Positions 8,836 through 14,997 of a stretch of DNA of 20,430 nt are shown piece after piece. A program made the translations under genes and the position numbers. The stretch lies in the IMG/VR virus record IMGVR_UViG_3300025889_001196, positions 1-20,430 of that record; one strand, 5' to 3'. Positions within the stretch are counted from its first letter, which is position 1; every line of letters begins with the position of its first letter. Under the pieces are notes generated by a model, which did no database searches, was not told the DNA's origin, and saw nothing but the letters and a program-made list of their open reading frames with translations. Source of the DNA: a virus.

Positions 8836-9339
8836 ATGTTATTTGTTGAAGTGGCTACTGGAACGCCAAAAACAAAAGTCCAGTTACAACAAGAAAACAA
8901 GCATATGTCTCTGCCTGAAGCGTGGACTGATGCAACGCTAGAAGCCTTGGGTGTGGTGCGGGTAACAAAGACTAATGCACCTGATGTTGGCGAATGGCAA
9001 GTGGCTGTCAAAGATGGCGTAGAGCAAGTCGATGGCGTATGGCAAGAAAAGTGGGTAACTCAGGAAATGTTTACCGAATACACTGAGACTGACGAGGACG
9101 GCGTAGAAACCACTGTAACCGTACAGGATCAGATAGACGCCAAGGTAGCCGCTGACAATGCCGCCCTAGAGGCCACAGAACGAGCTAAACGCGACGATCT
9201 GCTCAAGGAAACCGATCACTATGGTCTCTCCGATGTCACTATGTCAGACGACATGACGGCATACCGCCAGGCGCTTCGCGATGTTCCGCAGCAGGAAGGA
9301 TTCCCTGGCACGATTACTTGGCCTACTAAACCCGAGTAA
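8836..9339 (+). CDS. Tail fibre assembly / tail assembly chaperone-like protein
   Basis: The 167-residue product starts at ATG 8836 behind a clear AGGAG at 8825-8829. Its C-terminal part (RDDLLKETDHYGLSDVTMSD, then YRQALRDVPQQEGFPGTITW) matches the pattern 'R..lL.etDw..l.D...s.....YRqaLRDip.Q.gfP..i.WP' that is common in phage tail assembly chaperones placed behind fibre genes (the Phage_tail_APC type). It likely helps fold or attach the fibre or LamG protein. The first half lies in the same AT-rich DNA as the adhesin, while composition returns to the genome norm at about 9100, as if adhesin and the first half of its partner arrived together. Confidence 0.72.
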   Translation: MLFVEVATGTPKTKVQLQQENKHMSLPEAWTDATLEALGVVRVTKTNAPDVGEWQVAVKDGVEQVDGVWQEKWVTQEMFTEYTETDEDGVETTVTVQDQIDAKVAADNAALEATERAKRDDLLKETDHYGLSDVTMSDDMTAYRQALRDVPQQEGFPGTITWPTKPE

Positions 9340-9344
9340 TATGA

Positions 9345-9815
9345 ATGGACCCGCTTTCCCTGGTCGCAATAGCCTCGAGCGCATTCAAGGGGCTCGAGGT
9401 TCTTGTCAGCAAGGGCGCGGAAATTGAACACGTCGCAAAAAAGCTCGGGCACTGGTACGGCCTGGTCGCGGACATAAGGGAAGCCGAAAAGGAAGCCGAA
9501 AATCCGCCGCTTTTCAAAAAGCTATTCGATGGCGAATCAGTAGAGCAACAAGCTCTCAACGCCATCATCGCCAAAAAGAAAACCGAAGAGATGGAGAAAC
9601 AGGTCCGGGAGCTGATCATCTGGGCATACGGCGATGAAACCTACAAAGAAATGATGGCGATGCGGCGCGAGATACGCGCCAGGCGAGACGCTACAATTTA
9701 CAAGCAACGGCGAAAGCAGCGCATGATGCTAGATATTGCAGCAGGCATCATCGGTGCTATGGTATCCGGGGGCGTCATTTGGGCGCTATTTTCAATAGTA
9801 AATGGAGCAAGGTGA
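9345..9815 (+). CDS. Conserved phage protein with C-terminal membrane segment, function unknown
   Basis: The 156-residue protein is mostly charged and helical (residues 25-125, with many Lys/Glu and Arg), and ends in a hydrophobic segment at about 128-152 (DIAAGIIGAMVSGGVIWALF). The topology suggests a cytoplasmic body tethered by a C-terminal membrane anchor. I recall similar proteins (a 'EAEKEAENPPLFKKLF' segment and an 'R..R..iY.qR' segment) in marine phages between fibre and lysis genes, without an assigned role. It is not a typical Rz spanin, which has an N-terminal anchor. Start at ATG 9345 has only a weak ribosome site. Confidence 0.7.
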   Translation: MDPLSLVAIASSAFKGLEVLVSKGAEIEHVAKKLGHWYGLVADIREAEKEAENPPLFKKLFDGESVEQQALNAIIAKKKTEEMEKQVRELIIWAYGDETYKEMMAMRREIRARRDATIYKQRRKQRMMLDIAAGIIGAMVSGGVIWALFSIVNGAR

Positions 9816-9816
9816 A

Positions 9817-10191
9817 ATGAAAGCAATCGCAGCACTTCTGGCGGTATTCGCATCTGCCGCATCCGCGCAAACCGTAATCAATTACGAGGATGGTTCAACC
9901 TATACGCTAAACGAGAATCAGCAAATATATATCAGCACTCCAAACAATACGCTGTTCACGCGCAAGCTGTACAAAAACAAAAACACCTATTTTCTAGCGC
10001 AAGAGCCCTGGTCAAAGCGTGACTATGTTCCGCAGGAAACCGACGATTTAGAAGTCGGATCGCATGAATGGTGCAAGGCATATATCCCCTGGAGTGAGGG
10101 TCTCACATTTGCCATGGTAAATTGGCAGCGCTATTGCGACACAAATGGCGACGGAGTTTATGACGAGCTGGATGATCGATGGGATGAGTGA
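9817..10191 (+). CDS. Exported protein with C-terminal EF-hand/dockerin-like calcium loop
   Basis: I chose ATG 9817 because it gives a textbook signal peptide (MKAIAALLAVFASAASA, cleavage before Gln18) and has GGAG and AAGG at 9804-9812; the in-frame ATG at 9802 would add five residues before the signal. The mature part of about 107 residues ends in CDTNGDGVYDELDD, where D108, N110, D112 and D116 or D119 match a calcium-binding loop. Two cysteines (in HEWCKAY and in RYCDTN) could form a disulphide in the periplasm. No lipobox is present. Placed at the head of the lysis cassette, it could act in the periplasm or at the outer membrane; that role is a guess. I do not recognise the family. Confidence 0.7.
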   Translation: MKAIAALLAVFASAASAQTVINYEDGSTYTLNENQQIYISTPNNTLFTRKLYKNKNTYFLAQEPWSKRDYVPQETDDLEVGSHEWCKAYIPWSEGLTFAMVNWQRYCDTNGDGVYDELDDRWDE

Positions 10192-10288
10192 TCGAATCGG
10201 AGAGCTTCTGGTCGCGGCGGCATGGATGACGGTGGCCCCAATCTTTTTTCTGGTTGGGCTCACAATCGGCATTTTCGCCCTGCTATGA
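10184..10288 (+). CDS. 34-residue single-span membrane peptide
   Basis: This short ORF overlaps the stop of the exported protein by eight bases and encodes MSDRIGELLVAAAWMTVAPI followed by FFLVGLTIGIFALL. About 25 of its residues form one hydrophobic span with a charged N-terminus, so a small inner-membrane protein is plausible. Its position before the holin genes suggests a lysis accessory such as an antiholin or pinholin-like peptide, but nothing in the sequence proves this. Coupled translation with the upstream gene would explain the absence of a strong ribosome site. Confidence 0.5.
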   Translation: MSDRIGELLVAAAWMTVAPIFFLVGLTIGIFALL

Positions 10289-10302
10289 TTTTTGGTTTGA
10301 GC

Positions 10303-10311
10303 TGGTACAAT
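10303..10311 (+). promoter_or_regulatory. Extended -10 promoter candidate for holin/lysozyme genes
   Basis: TGGTACAAT fits an extended -10 (TG-n-TACAAT, five of six matches to TATAAT). No good -35 hexamer lies 16-18 bases upstream. It sits in the 50-base gap before the first holin candidate, with the start codon about 20 bases beyond the expected transcript start. Confidence 0.35.
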
Positions 10312-10338
10312 TAGCCAACTTTCTTGGGGGGTTTGGGA

Positions 10339-10527
10339 ATGGTCGACGAATCGACAAAGCAGGTAATGGATGTCATTAGCGTCGGCACGATGCTCGGGTC
10401 TCTGGGCTCTATTCTGCCCCCCATGGCGGCTTTATTCACAATCATCTGGACCGGAATCAGGATTTACGAAACCGATACCGTCCAGGCGCTAGTGAAGAAA
10501 AAGGACGATCCACCAGAGGAAAGCTGA
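10339..10527 (+). CDS. Holin-like protein, one membrane span
   Basis: ATG 10339 is preferred over an in-frame TTG at 10324; a run of six G at 10326-10331 provides a ribosome-site-like sequence 7 bases before it. The 62-residue product has a polar N-terminus, one hydrophobic span (about residues 14-38: SVGTMLGSLGSILPPMAALF then TIIW), and a charged tail ending KKKDDPPEES. The pattern 'LPP.AALFT.IWt.iRiYE' is one I associate with small putative holins in marine phages. It is followed by a second holin-type gene and the lysozyme, with TGATG overlap, so a lysis role is well supported by context. Confidence 0.7.
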   Translation: MVDESTKQVMDVISVGTMLGSLGSILPPMAALFTIIWTGIRIYETDTVQALVKKKDDPPEES

Positions 10528-10970
10528 TGTCCTGGCTGGGTAAGTTATTCGGGGGCGATGGCGCTGCCAGCTCAATCATTGATCAGACATTCGGGCTGAT
10601 CGATAAATCGTTCTACACCAAACAAGAGCAAGGCGAGGCGCTGATGAAGGCCGAGGCCGACGCTCGCCAGATGACGATTCAATGGCTGGAATCGACCAGC
10701 GGCTCCAGACTCGCCCGGCGCGTGATCGCTTTCTCGATCACTGGCACCTGGCTCTTTATGTTTATGGCTGCGACTGCAAGCTCCCTGGTTTCGATCTGGG
10801 TCGGTGATATCGCAGCGGATAAGCTGCTGCAAAGCACTGAAATCCTGGACGGTCGAATCGAGACCATGACTCCGGCGGTAATGCTGATCCTGGGCTTTTA
10901 CTTCGCGGCGCCCTATATGGGCGACCTGGCGAAAGGCGCGCTCCAAAAATTCGGGAACGCTCAGAAATGA
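10527..10970 (+). CDS. Holin-family protein (GTA_holin_3TM-like)
   Basis: The 147-residue protein overlaps the previous stop (TGATG) and the next start (ATGA). It has an amphipathic N-terminus (MSWLGKLFGG), a soluble helix around 35-60 (EALMKAEADARQMTIQWLES), then hydrophobic spans at about 70-95 (AFSITGTWLFMFMAATASSL) and 115-135 (MTPAVMLILGFYFAAPYMGD). This layout and the 'R..RR.ia....gtwlf' segment resemble the three-TM holin family described for gene-transfer-agent release. It probably forms or regulates the membrane lesion that lets the lysozyme reach the peptidoglycan. Which of the two holin-like proteins is holin and which antiholin cannot be told from sequence. Confidence 0.72.
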   Translation: MSWLGKLFGGDGAASSIIDQTFGLIDKSFYTKQEQGEALMKAEADARQMTIQWLESTSGSRLARRVIAFSITGTWLFMFMAATASSLVSIWVGDIAADKLLQSTEILDGRIETMTPAVMLILGFYFAAPYMGDLAKGALQKFGNAQK

Positions 10971-11401
10971 CAGCAGGCGTCGACTTCAAAGTATTAACGA
11001 AATGGCTCGAGCTTGATGAGGGCTGCAAGCTCAAGCCTTACTATTGCACCAGCGGGAAGCTCACCATAGGCGTCGGTCGAAACTTGGAAGATACCGGGAT
11101 CACCAAAGCCGAGGCGCAATTCATGCTCGAGGGCGACATTGTGCGCCTCATGCGCGAGCTAGATGAGCTGTTTCCCGAGTGGCGCGATCTCAGCGAGACC
11201 AGGCAAATGGTCGTGCTGAATATGGCTTTCAATCTGGGGACGTTCGGCTTTCTCAACTTCAAGCGAACCATCGGGTACATACGCGATGAGAAATTCGCCG
11301 AGGCAGCGGACGAAATGTTGCGGTCTGAATGGGCCGAGCAAGTGGGGGCAAGGGCGAAAAGACTCTCGGACGCTATGAGGGAGGATAAACCGCCCGTTTA
11401 A
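10967..11401 (+). CDS. Endolysin, GH24 (T4-type) lysozyme
   Basis: The 144-residue enzyme cleaves the glycan strands of peptidoglycan at the end of infection. The catalytic region is LDEGCKLKPYYCTSGKLTIG at residues 16-35, continuing VGRNL. Compared with T4 lysozyme (Glu11, Asp20, Thr26), the spacing gives Glu18, Cys27 and Thr33, i.e. an E-8aa-C-5aa-T triad with Cys in place of Asp, a variant known in phage lysozymes. A later NMAFNLG segment (residues 84-90) matches the conserved 'lvsfaFNvG' helix. There is no signal peptide or SAR anchor, so export through the holin lesion is expected. Overlap with the holin gene is ATGA. The stop TAA is followed in the same frame by HNH nuclease coding sequence. 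Confidence 0.92.
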   Translation: MTAGVDFKVLTKWLELDEGCKLKPYYCTSGKLTIGVGRNLEDTGITKAEAQFMLEGDIVRLMRELDELFPEWRDLSETRQMVVLNMAFNLGTFGFLNFKRTIGYIRDEKFAEAADEMLRSEWAEQVGARAKRLSDAMREDKPPV

Positions 11402-11404
11402 AAT

Positions 11405-11956
11405 CTGATCGGGTCAGCGAAACAGGCCCGGAAATCTAGGGCCGCCTATTATTTCACCGGGAAGCCGTGCAAATTCGGCCACCTGGCGCCTCGCTACACT
11501 TCGAACAAATGCTGCTCGACTTGCGACGCACTCAAGCGCACCGGCATGAACCCGGCGGCTCGCGAGGAGCTGCGCGCGTATTGGCGGGATTATGACCGCA
11601 AGCGCGGCTCCCGGAGCGATTACTGGCGCGAGCATTACCACAAAAATGCGTCCTATCTTTACGCTTCCCGATATGTGCGCCCCAAATACAAGGCAACGCA
11701 CCGACGATCAAAAGAAAGGCGGCGGCTTTACATTGAGCGCGCCAATATCCTGCGCGACAATAATCTGGTCCAGGCGGATATCGAGGCCGTTTACAGCCAA
11801 GCGCGCGCGGTCACTGCTGAGACCGGGGTCGCGCACTCGGTCGATCATATTGTGCCGCTGCGCGGCGAGATGGTTTGCGGCCTTCACGTTCCCTGGAATA
11901 TGCAAATTCTGACGGCTCGGGACAACTCGATAAAAGGCAATCGGTGGGATGATTAA
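11405..11956 (+). CDS. HNH endonuclease with N-terminal zinc knuckle; start codon unclear
   Basis: The first ATG of this frame (11546) begins after the first part of the domain. Upstream codons from 11447 encode YYFTGKPCKFGHLAPRYTSN followed by KCCSTCDALKR, the C..H..C..C zinc knuckle that typically opens this common phage HNH family. No ATG, GTG or TTG lies between the lysozyme stop (11399-11401) and that segment; CTG 11405 is the nearest near-cognate start, which is why I give it. Catalytic HNH residues are in HSVDHIVPLRGEMVCGLHVP and NMQILTARDNSIKGNRW. Such nucleases are often free-standing homing-type enzymes, or cut during packaging. Options are a non-AUG start, readthrough of the lysozyme stop, or a degenerate gene made from ATG 11546 without the knuckle. 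Confidence 0.75.
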   Translation: MIGSAKQARKSRAAYYFTGKPCKFGHLAPRYTSNKCCSTCDALKRTGMNPAAREELRAYWRDYDRKRGSRSDYWREHYHKNASYLYASRYVRPKYKATHRRSKERRRLYIERANILRDNNLVQADIEAVYSQARAVTAETGVAHSVDHIVPLRGEMVCGLHVPWNMQILTARDNSIKGNRWDD

Positions 11957-12182
11957 GTTAAAAACGCAGCAGGGTGATCTATATGTTCGGGCTGGTGAGA
12001 TTCTGATGCTGCTCCCCGAGCGCGGTCGTCCTGGCTGCTCAATGATTTATACGCAGCTCTTTCCCGATGGTTTGTCGATTGATATGACACCGGACGAAAT
12101 ACTCGAGGAACTGATGGGCGCGGAAGAATGGGAATTCGAGATAATCGAAGATGAGGAAGAGGAAGAAACTGCCGAGGAATAA
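11949..12182 (+). CDS. Small acidic protein, function unknown
   Basis: The 77-residue protein overlaps the HNH gene by eight bases. The first 50 residues look like a compact beta-rich domain (MIKLKTQQGDLYVRAGEILM ... CSMIYTQLFPDGLSIDMTPD), followed by a very acidic tail (EFEIIEDEEEEETAEE). Acidic tails of this type occur in phage proteins that mimic DNA or bind basic partners, but there is no evidence for either here. I do not recognise the family. It is the last plus-strand gene before a pair of terminator hairpins. Confidence 0.6.
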   Translation: MIKLKTQQGDLYVRAGEILMLLPERGRPGCSMIYTQLFPDGLSIDMTPDEILEELMGAEEWEFEIIEDEEEEETAEE

Positions 12183-12186
12183 AAAA

Positions 12187-12209
12187 GCCCGGCGGGACCA
12201 GCGCCGGGC
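12187..12209. terminator. Hairpin terminator between converging genes (bidirectional candidate)
   Basis: An 8-bp perfect stem, GCCCGGCG with CGCCGGGC, encloses a 7-base loop. On the minus strand it is followed directly by six T (complement of 12181-12186), making a good intrinsic terminator for the exonuclease transcript. On the plus strand CTTTT follows 6 bases later, so it may also stop rightward transcription. Confidence 0.75.
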
Positions 12210-12226
12210 ATAGGACTTTTAGGAGT

Positions 12227-12252
12227 CTGACCGCTAAAGGGTAAGCGGTCAG
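12227..12252. terminator. Second hairpin at the end of the minus-strand gene
   Basis: A perfect 9-bp stem, CTGACCGCT with AGCGGTCAG, has an 8-base loop and abuts the stop codon of the minus-strand gene (12253-12255). On the plus strand it is preceded by CTTTT belonging to the first hairpin, and no long T run follows on either side. It may protect 3' ends or assist termination. Confidence 0.5.
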
Positions 12253-13188
12253 TCAAAGACTACTCTTAATCTTCAAGGTTTTCAAACGTATTGTGCGCGC
12301 CTCTTTTGCAGCGACTACACGCTCCGGCTGCGCCTTGTAATGCCGCACCGGCCATTCGATTTGATACGGTCCCGCCTGCCCGAGCGTAGCGTCGCCCATC
12401 GCGGTCATCACTTTAAGCTCCAGCTCGGCAATTTCATCTTCGAGCTGGCGGCGGTGATCGCGCAGCAGCTCCAGATGATAAACGTCATTATCGAGCCCCT
12501 TTAACTCAACCGGGGTTTCGCTCTTTTCCGCTGGCGGGATCGCTGCGTCGTCGATGTTGACCGGCGCGAACCAATCTTCGGCAGCAACCCGGCGCCGAAA
12601 GTCGGCACAAATCTCGGTGATCTCGGCCTGGATGTCCGGGTCGGCAGGGATGACCGTGATCCGGCGCTCGATTCCTCGGTGCAGCGTGACAATGATCCCG
12701 GCGCTCGCCCCGGTCGCCATCATCTGCGCCTGGAGCTGGATCGGGCCGCGATATAGCGGAATATCATCGCTCGGCGGTGCGGTCGTGACCTTGCACTCGA
12801 TGGGGATGCGTCCCTGGAGCGTGATCTGGTCGCCGCCTTTAACCTGGATGGTTGCGCCCGACTCAACCAGCAGCGGTTCGTCGATAACCGCGATGCCATC
12901 GCAGGAAACTTCAAAATCGTCGAGCTTGATCACCGGGGGCGACTGCTGGATTTGGGTGATCCCCAGCACTTCGCAGGCGTTCGAGATCAACACCGGCTCG
13001 AGCAGATTGCCAACGATTCCCGGCTCCCCGATATCGTAATCCGGCAGCGGACCCGCCTGCGCCTGGATAGATTTCCGCAGCTCATCGTTCGGCGTGGACC
13101 AGGGATGCGGAATCCCATGTCGCCAGCAATAAAGAACCGGGATGCGCGATCCCGACATTTTGGTGTCGTCTGATAATTTGCCGACCAT
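12253..13188 (-). CDS. YqaJ-type phage exonuclease (PD-(D/E)XK fold)
   Basis: The 311-residue protein is the only clear minus-strand gene. Motifs in order: G60-NLLEPVL with Glu64; FEVSCDGIAVID with Asp97; IPIECKVT with Glu131 and Lys133; and QLQAQMMATG (Gln151, 153, 155). These are the nuclease residues and the trailing Gln motif of YqaJ/lambda-exonuclease relatives. A coiled region near residues 225-265 (LRDHRRQLEDEIAELELKVM) is usual for the family's C-terminus. It should resect double-stranded ends 5'-3' to feed single-strand annealing, fitting with the Sak4 and SSB genes on the other strand. Start ATG has AGGGGG five bases upstream. A promoter TTGACA-N16-TATGAT lies just ahead. Confidence 0.82.
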   Translation of the reverse strand: MVGKLSDDTKMSGSRIPVLYCWRHGIPHPWSTPNDELRKSIQAQAGPLPDYDIGEPGIVGNLLEPVLISNACEVLGITQIQQSPPVIKLDDFEVSCDGIAVIDEPLLVESGATIQVKGGDQITLQGRIPIECKVTTAPPSDDIPLYRGPIQLQAQMMATGASAGIIVTLHRGIERRITVIPADPDIQAEITEICADFRRRVAAEDWFAPVNIDDAAIPPAEKSETPVELKGLDNDVYHLELLRDHRRQLEDEIAELELKVMTAMGDATLGQAGPYQIEWPVRHYKAQPERVVAAKEARTIRLKTLKIKSSL

Positions 13189-13208
13189 GTGGCCCCCTGT
13201 TTAAAAAT

Positions 13209-13238
13209 TTGACACTCGCCCATCATAGGCATTACGCT
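13209..13238 (+). promoter_or_regulatory. Rightward promoter candidate, perfect -35 and weak -10
   Basis: TTGACA at 13209-13214 is followed after 18 bases by TACGCT (13233-13238), which keeps only the three most conserved -10 positions. Transcription would begin near 13245 and reach the small helix-turn-helix gene. TTGACA here and TGTCAA at 13244-13249 form an inverted repeat, so the two opposed promoters overlap almost completely. Confidence 0.4.
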
Positions 13239-13249
13239 CGGCCTGTCAA
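13222..13249 (-). promoter_or_regulatory. Strong leftward sigma70 promoter for the exonuclease gene
   Basis: On the minus strand TTGACA (13249-13244) is followed after 16 bases by TATGAT (13227-13222), five of six matches to TATAAT. Transcription would start near 13215, about 27 bases before the exonuclease ATG. Its -35 covers the expected start point of the rightward promoter. Confidence 0.65.
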
Positions 13250-13266
13250 TTACTGAGGGGACCGAC

Positions 13267-13425
13267 ATGACCCTGGAAGAGATCATCGCAACATTCGGCG
13301 GAGTATCGCAGACCGCTCGAGCCCTGGGCGTCACCAGGCAAACCATTTATCACTGGCGACGGAAGGGCGACATTCCCGAGGCGCGGCGCATCCAGGCGGA
13401 GGTGATCATTGGCCGATCAGACTAA
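13267..13425 (+). CDS. Cro/YdaS-like helix-turn-helix regulator
   Basis: This 52-residue protein has a ribosome site (GAGGGG at 13255-13260) and the core sequence TFGGVSQTARALGVTRQTIY followed by HWRRKGDIP. That is the classic Cro-type helix-turn-helix: a short first helix, 'gg.s..ArALGvtr..i..W' and an 'iP' turn. Such proteins are small DNA-binding regulators of early phage promoters. It lies directly behind the opposed promoter pair and is the obvious candidate to bind there. No dimerisation domain beyond the HTH is present. A shift to the next gene occurs by overlap with its TTG start. Confidence 0.78.
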   Translation: MTLEEIIATFGGVSQTARALGVTRQTIYHWRRKGDIPEARRIQAEVIIGRSD

Positions 13426-13654
13426 TCGCTTCGGGCACCTGGTCGACAACTTTTTCCTGTTGTTTGTCGGCCTGCGCTTGGCGGAGATCATCACATGGTC
13501 ATGGTGGTGGGTGACTGCGCCGCTATGGGGTTCGCTACTGATCGGCTTTCTGTTCGCATTCGGGCAGAGCTGGCACAAGCAAACGAAGCGACAGAAATGG
13601 ATCAAGATGAAACAGCAAAAGGCGGAGCGGGATGGGCAGTCACAGCCGGAATAA
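13409..13654 (+). CDS. Small membrane protein, function unknown
   Basis: An unusual TTG start is supported by a near-perfect ribosome site GGAGGTGA (13397-13404) lying inside the HTH gene. The 81-residue product has a hydrophobic region over residues 13-50 (FFLLFVGLRLAEIITWSWWW, then VTAPLWGSLLIGFLFAFG), likely two spans, and a basic cytoplasmic tail (KQTKRQKWIKMKQQK). Position between the HTH gene and the resolvase-like gene suggests an early membrane protein, perhaps linked to superinfection or host takeover; that is speculation. It overlaps the next gene by 23 bases. Confidence 0.6.
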   Translation: MADQTNRFGHLVDNFFLLFVGLRLAEIITWSWWWVTAPLWGSLLIGFLFAFGQSWHKQTKRQKWIKMKQQKAERDGQSQPE

Positions 13655-14018
13655 GGGCGCCGCTGGCGAGCGCGAGCTGATCCTCGAGATCGAGCAATGG
13701 ACCGGCATCCGCCTCGAGCGAAATCTCTCGCAGGCATTCGGCGGCGGTCACGATCTGATCGGGCTCGATCATTGGGCGATTGAATGCAAGCGATACCGCG
13801 AGATCACAAACGCGGACAAAAAGGAGTTCTGGGAACAAGCGGTAAAGCAAGCGCTGAAGGTGCGGAAGGTTCCGGCGGTTTGCTTCCGGGCTGACCGGCA
13901 GCCCTGGCGGGTGCTGGTTCCCTACCCGACCGATTTATATCGGCTCGAGGATTTTAGACGCTCGGCGGAAGTATCGCTCGAGCTTTTTTGTGGACTGATA
14001 ACGGAGAAAATACTATGA
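13632..14018 (+). CDS. Holliday-junction-resolvase-like PD-(D/E)XK nuclease
   Basis: The 128-residue protein begins RNKGAAGERELILEIEQW, with a Glu at residue 13 typical of archaeal-Hjc-like and phage resolvases. It continues with FGGGHDLIGLDHWAIECKRY, where Asp41 (or Asp46) and Glu51-x-Lys53 form the nuclease centre. The length matches small single-domain resolvases. It would cut branched replication or recombination intermediates before packaging. It belongs to the early operon next to the Sak4-like ATPase. GGAG at 13623-13626 is the likely ribosome site. Substrate preference cannot be read from sequence, so a different branched-DNA nuclease role is possible. Confidence 0.75.
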   Translation: MGSHSRNKGAAGERELILEIEQWTGIRLERNLSQAFGGGHDLIGLDHWAIECKRYREITNADKKEFWEQAVKQALKVRKVPAVCFRADRQPWRVLVPYPTDLYRLEDFRRSAEVSLELFCGLITEKIL

Positions 14019-14746
14019 AACTTTCCGAGATAACAAAGGGGGGCGCCATTCAACCGCCCAGGGTGTTGATTTATGGACCCGCAGGCGTCGGGAAAACGAC
14101 TTTCGCAGCCAGCGCGAAAAATCCGATCTTTCTGCCCGTCGAGGATGGGCTCGGGCGGATAGAAGTCGACGCATTCCCCAGGCCGAAAAACTACGCCGAG
14201 GTGCGCGCAGCGCTCGACGAGCTGATCAACGAAAATCACGATTACCGGACCCTGGTGATCGACTCTCTGGATTGGCTCGAGCCGCTGATCTGGGCGCACA
14301 CCTGCGAGCAGAACAAATGGCAGAGCATCGAGCAGCCTGGCTATGGTCGCGGATATGTCGAGGCGCTGCGCTACTGGCGGGAATTCCTGGATCGCGCCAA
14401 CTATCTGCGCGACGCAAAGAAAATGGCCTGCGTGATGATCGGGCATTCAGCGATCAAGCGATTCGAGGCGCCCGACGCCGAGGCATTCGACCGCTATGTG
14501 ATCAAGCTCCAGGCGAAAGCCTGCGACCTGGTATCGGAGCATTCGGACGCGATCCTATTCGCAAACCAGCGTTATTCGACGATCAAAACCGAGGATCGGG
14601 GTCGCACAAGGACGCGCGGCACCGGCCAAGGGGATCGCGTCATGTACACCGAAGAGCGCCCGGCATGGGTCGCGAAAAACCGCTACGGGCTGCCGTCCGA
14701 GATGGCGCTCGATTGGGCCGAGTTCGCGGGTGCGCTCAAGAAATGA
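14015..14746 (+). CDS. Sak4-like RecA-fold ATPase (single-strand annealing/recombination)
   Basis: ATG 14015 is chosen because CGGAG sits a short distance before it and the product begins with a compact domain; an upstream TTG (13988) would add nine residues. The 243-residue protein has Walker A GPAGVGKTT at residues 21-29, a Walker B strand TLVIDS at 79-84 and a later MIGHSAIKRFE segment, as in AAA_24/Sak4 proteins. Sak4 recombinases promote strand annealing together with a phage SSB. The gene is followed by a short ORF and a DUF669 SSB, which is a frequent arrangement. The end overlaps the next ATG (ATGA). Confidence 0.82.
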   Translation: MKLSEITKGGAIQPPRVLIYGPAGVGKTTFAASAKNPIFLPVEDGLGRIEVDAFPRPKNYAEVRAALDELINENHDYRTLVIDSLDWLEPLIWAHTCEQNKWQSIEQPGYGRGYVEALRYWREFLDRANYLRDAKKMACVMIGHSAIKRFEAPDAEAFDRYVIKLQAKACDLVSEHSDAILFANQRYSTIKTEDRGRTRTRGTGQGDRVMYTEERPAWVAKNRYGLPSEMALDWAEFAGALKK

Positions 14747-14997
14747 GCGAGCAGGTATATCGCGCGTGGGCGGACAATCCACCTACCGAGGCAGAGCTGG
14801 GGGAAACCCTGGTTCTGCTATGGGATCATCATCCGCCGGTTTTTTGTATCGCGCGGATTGTTAAGACACGCGGCGAATTCACAATGGCCGCGTCGGTCGC
14901 TGACTTCAAGCGGCTGTTTCACCTGGGGCTCGATCCGATGAGCCCTGATTTTTGGACTTACTACCCGAAAGGGGGGAGCGTAAAAAATGGCATTTAA
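14743..14997 (+). CDS. Small early protein, function unknown
   Basis: The frame is open far upstream, but the start at ATG 14743 is set by the ATGA overlap with the Sak4 stop and gives an 84-residue protein. Residues 20-45 (LVLLWDHHPPVFCIARIVKT) and 50-80 (FTMAASVADFKRLFHLGLDP then MSPDFWTYYPKG) look like a small alpha/beta fold. It overlaps the SSB start by 11 bases, so it is embedded in the recombination operon. I do not recognise it. Confidence 0.6.
   Translation: MSEQVYRAWADNPPTEAELGETLVLLWDHHPPVFCIARIVKTRGEFTMAASVADFKRLFHLGLDPMSPDFWTYYPKGGSVKNGI

Noticed and set aside
10048-10272. Minus-strand ORF across the exported-protein gene
   Set aside because: It lies opposite a gene with a clear signal peptide and motif, and has no ribosome site or recognisable product.
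13209-13249. Attachment site or origin at the inverted repeat
   Set aside because: The repeat consists of two -35 hexamers of opposed promoters and no integrase or iterons are present, so a promoter explanation is sufficient.
14272-14742. Upstream extension of the 84-residue ORF through the Sak4 gene
   Set aside because: The extension is a shadow frame of the Sak4 gene; the ATGA overlap start at 14743 fits the operon.
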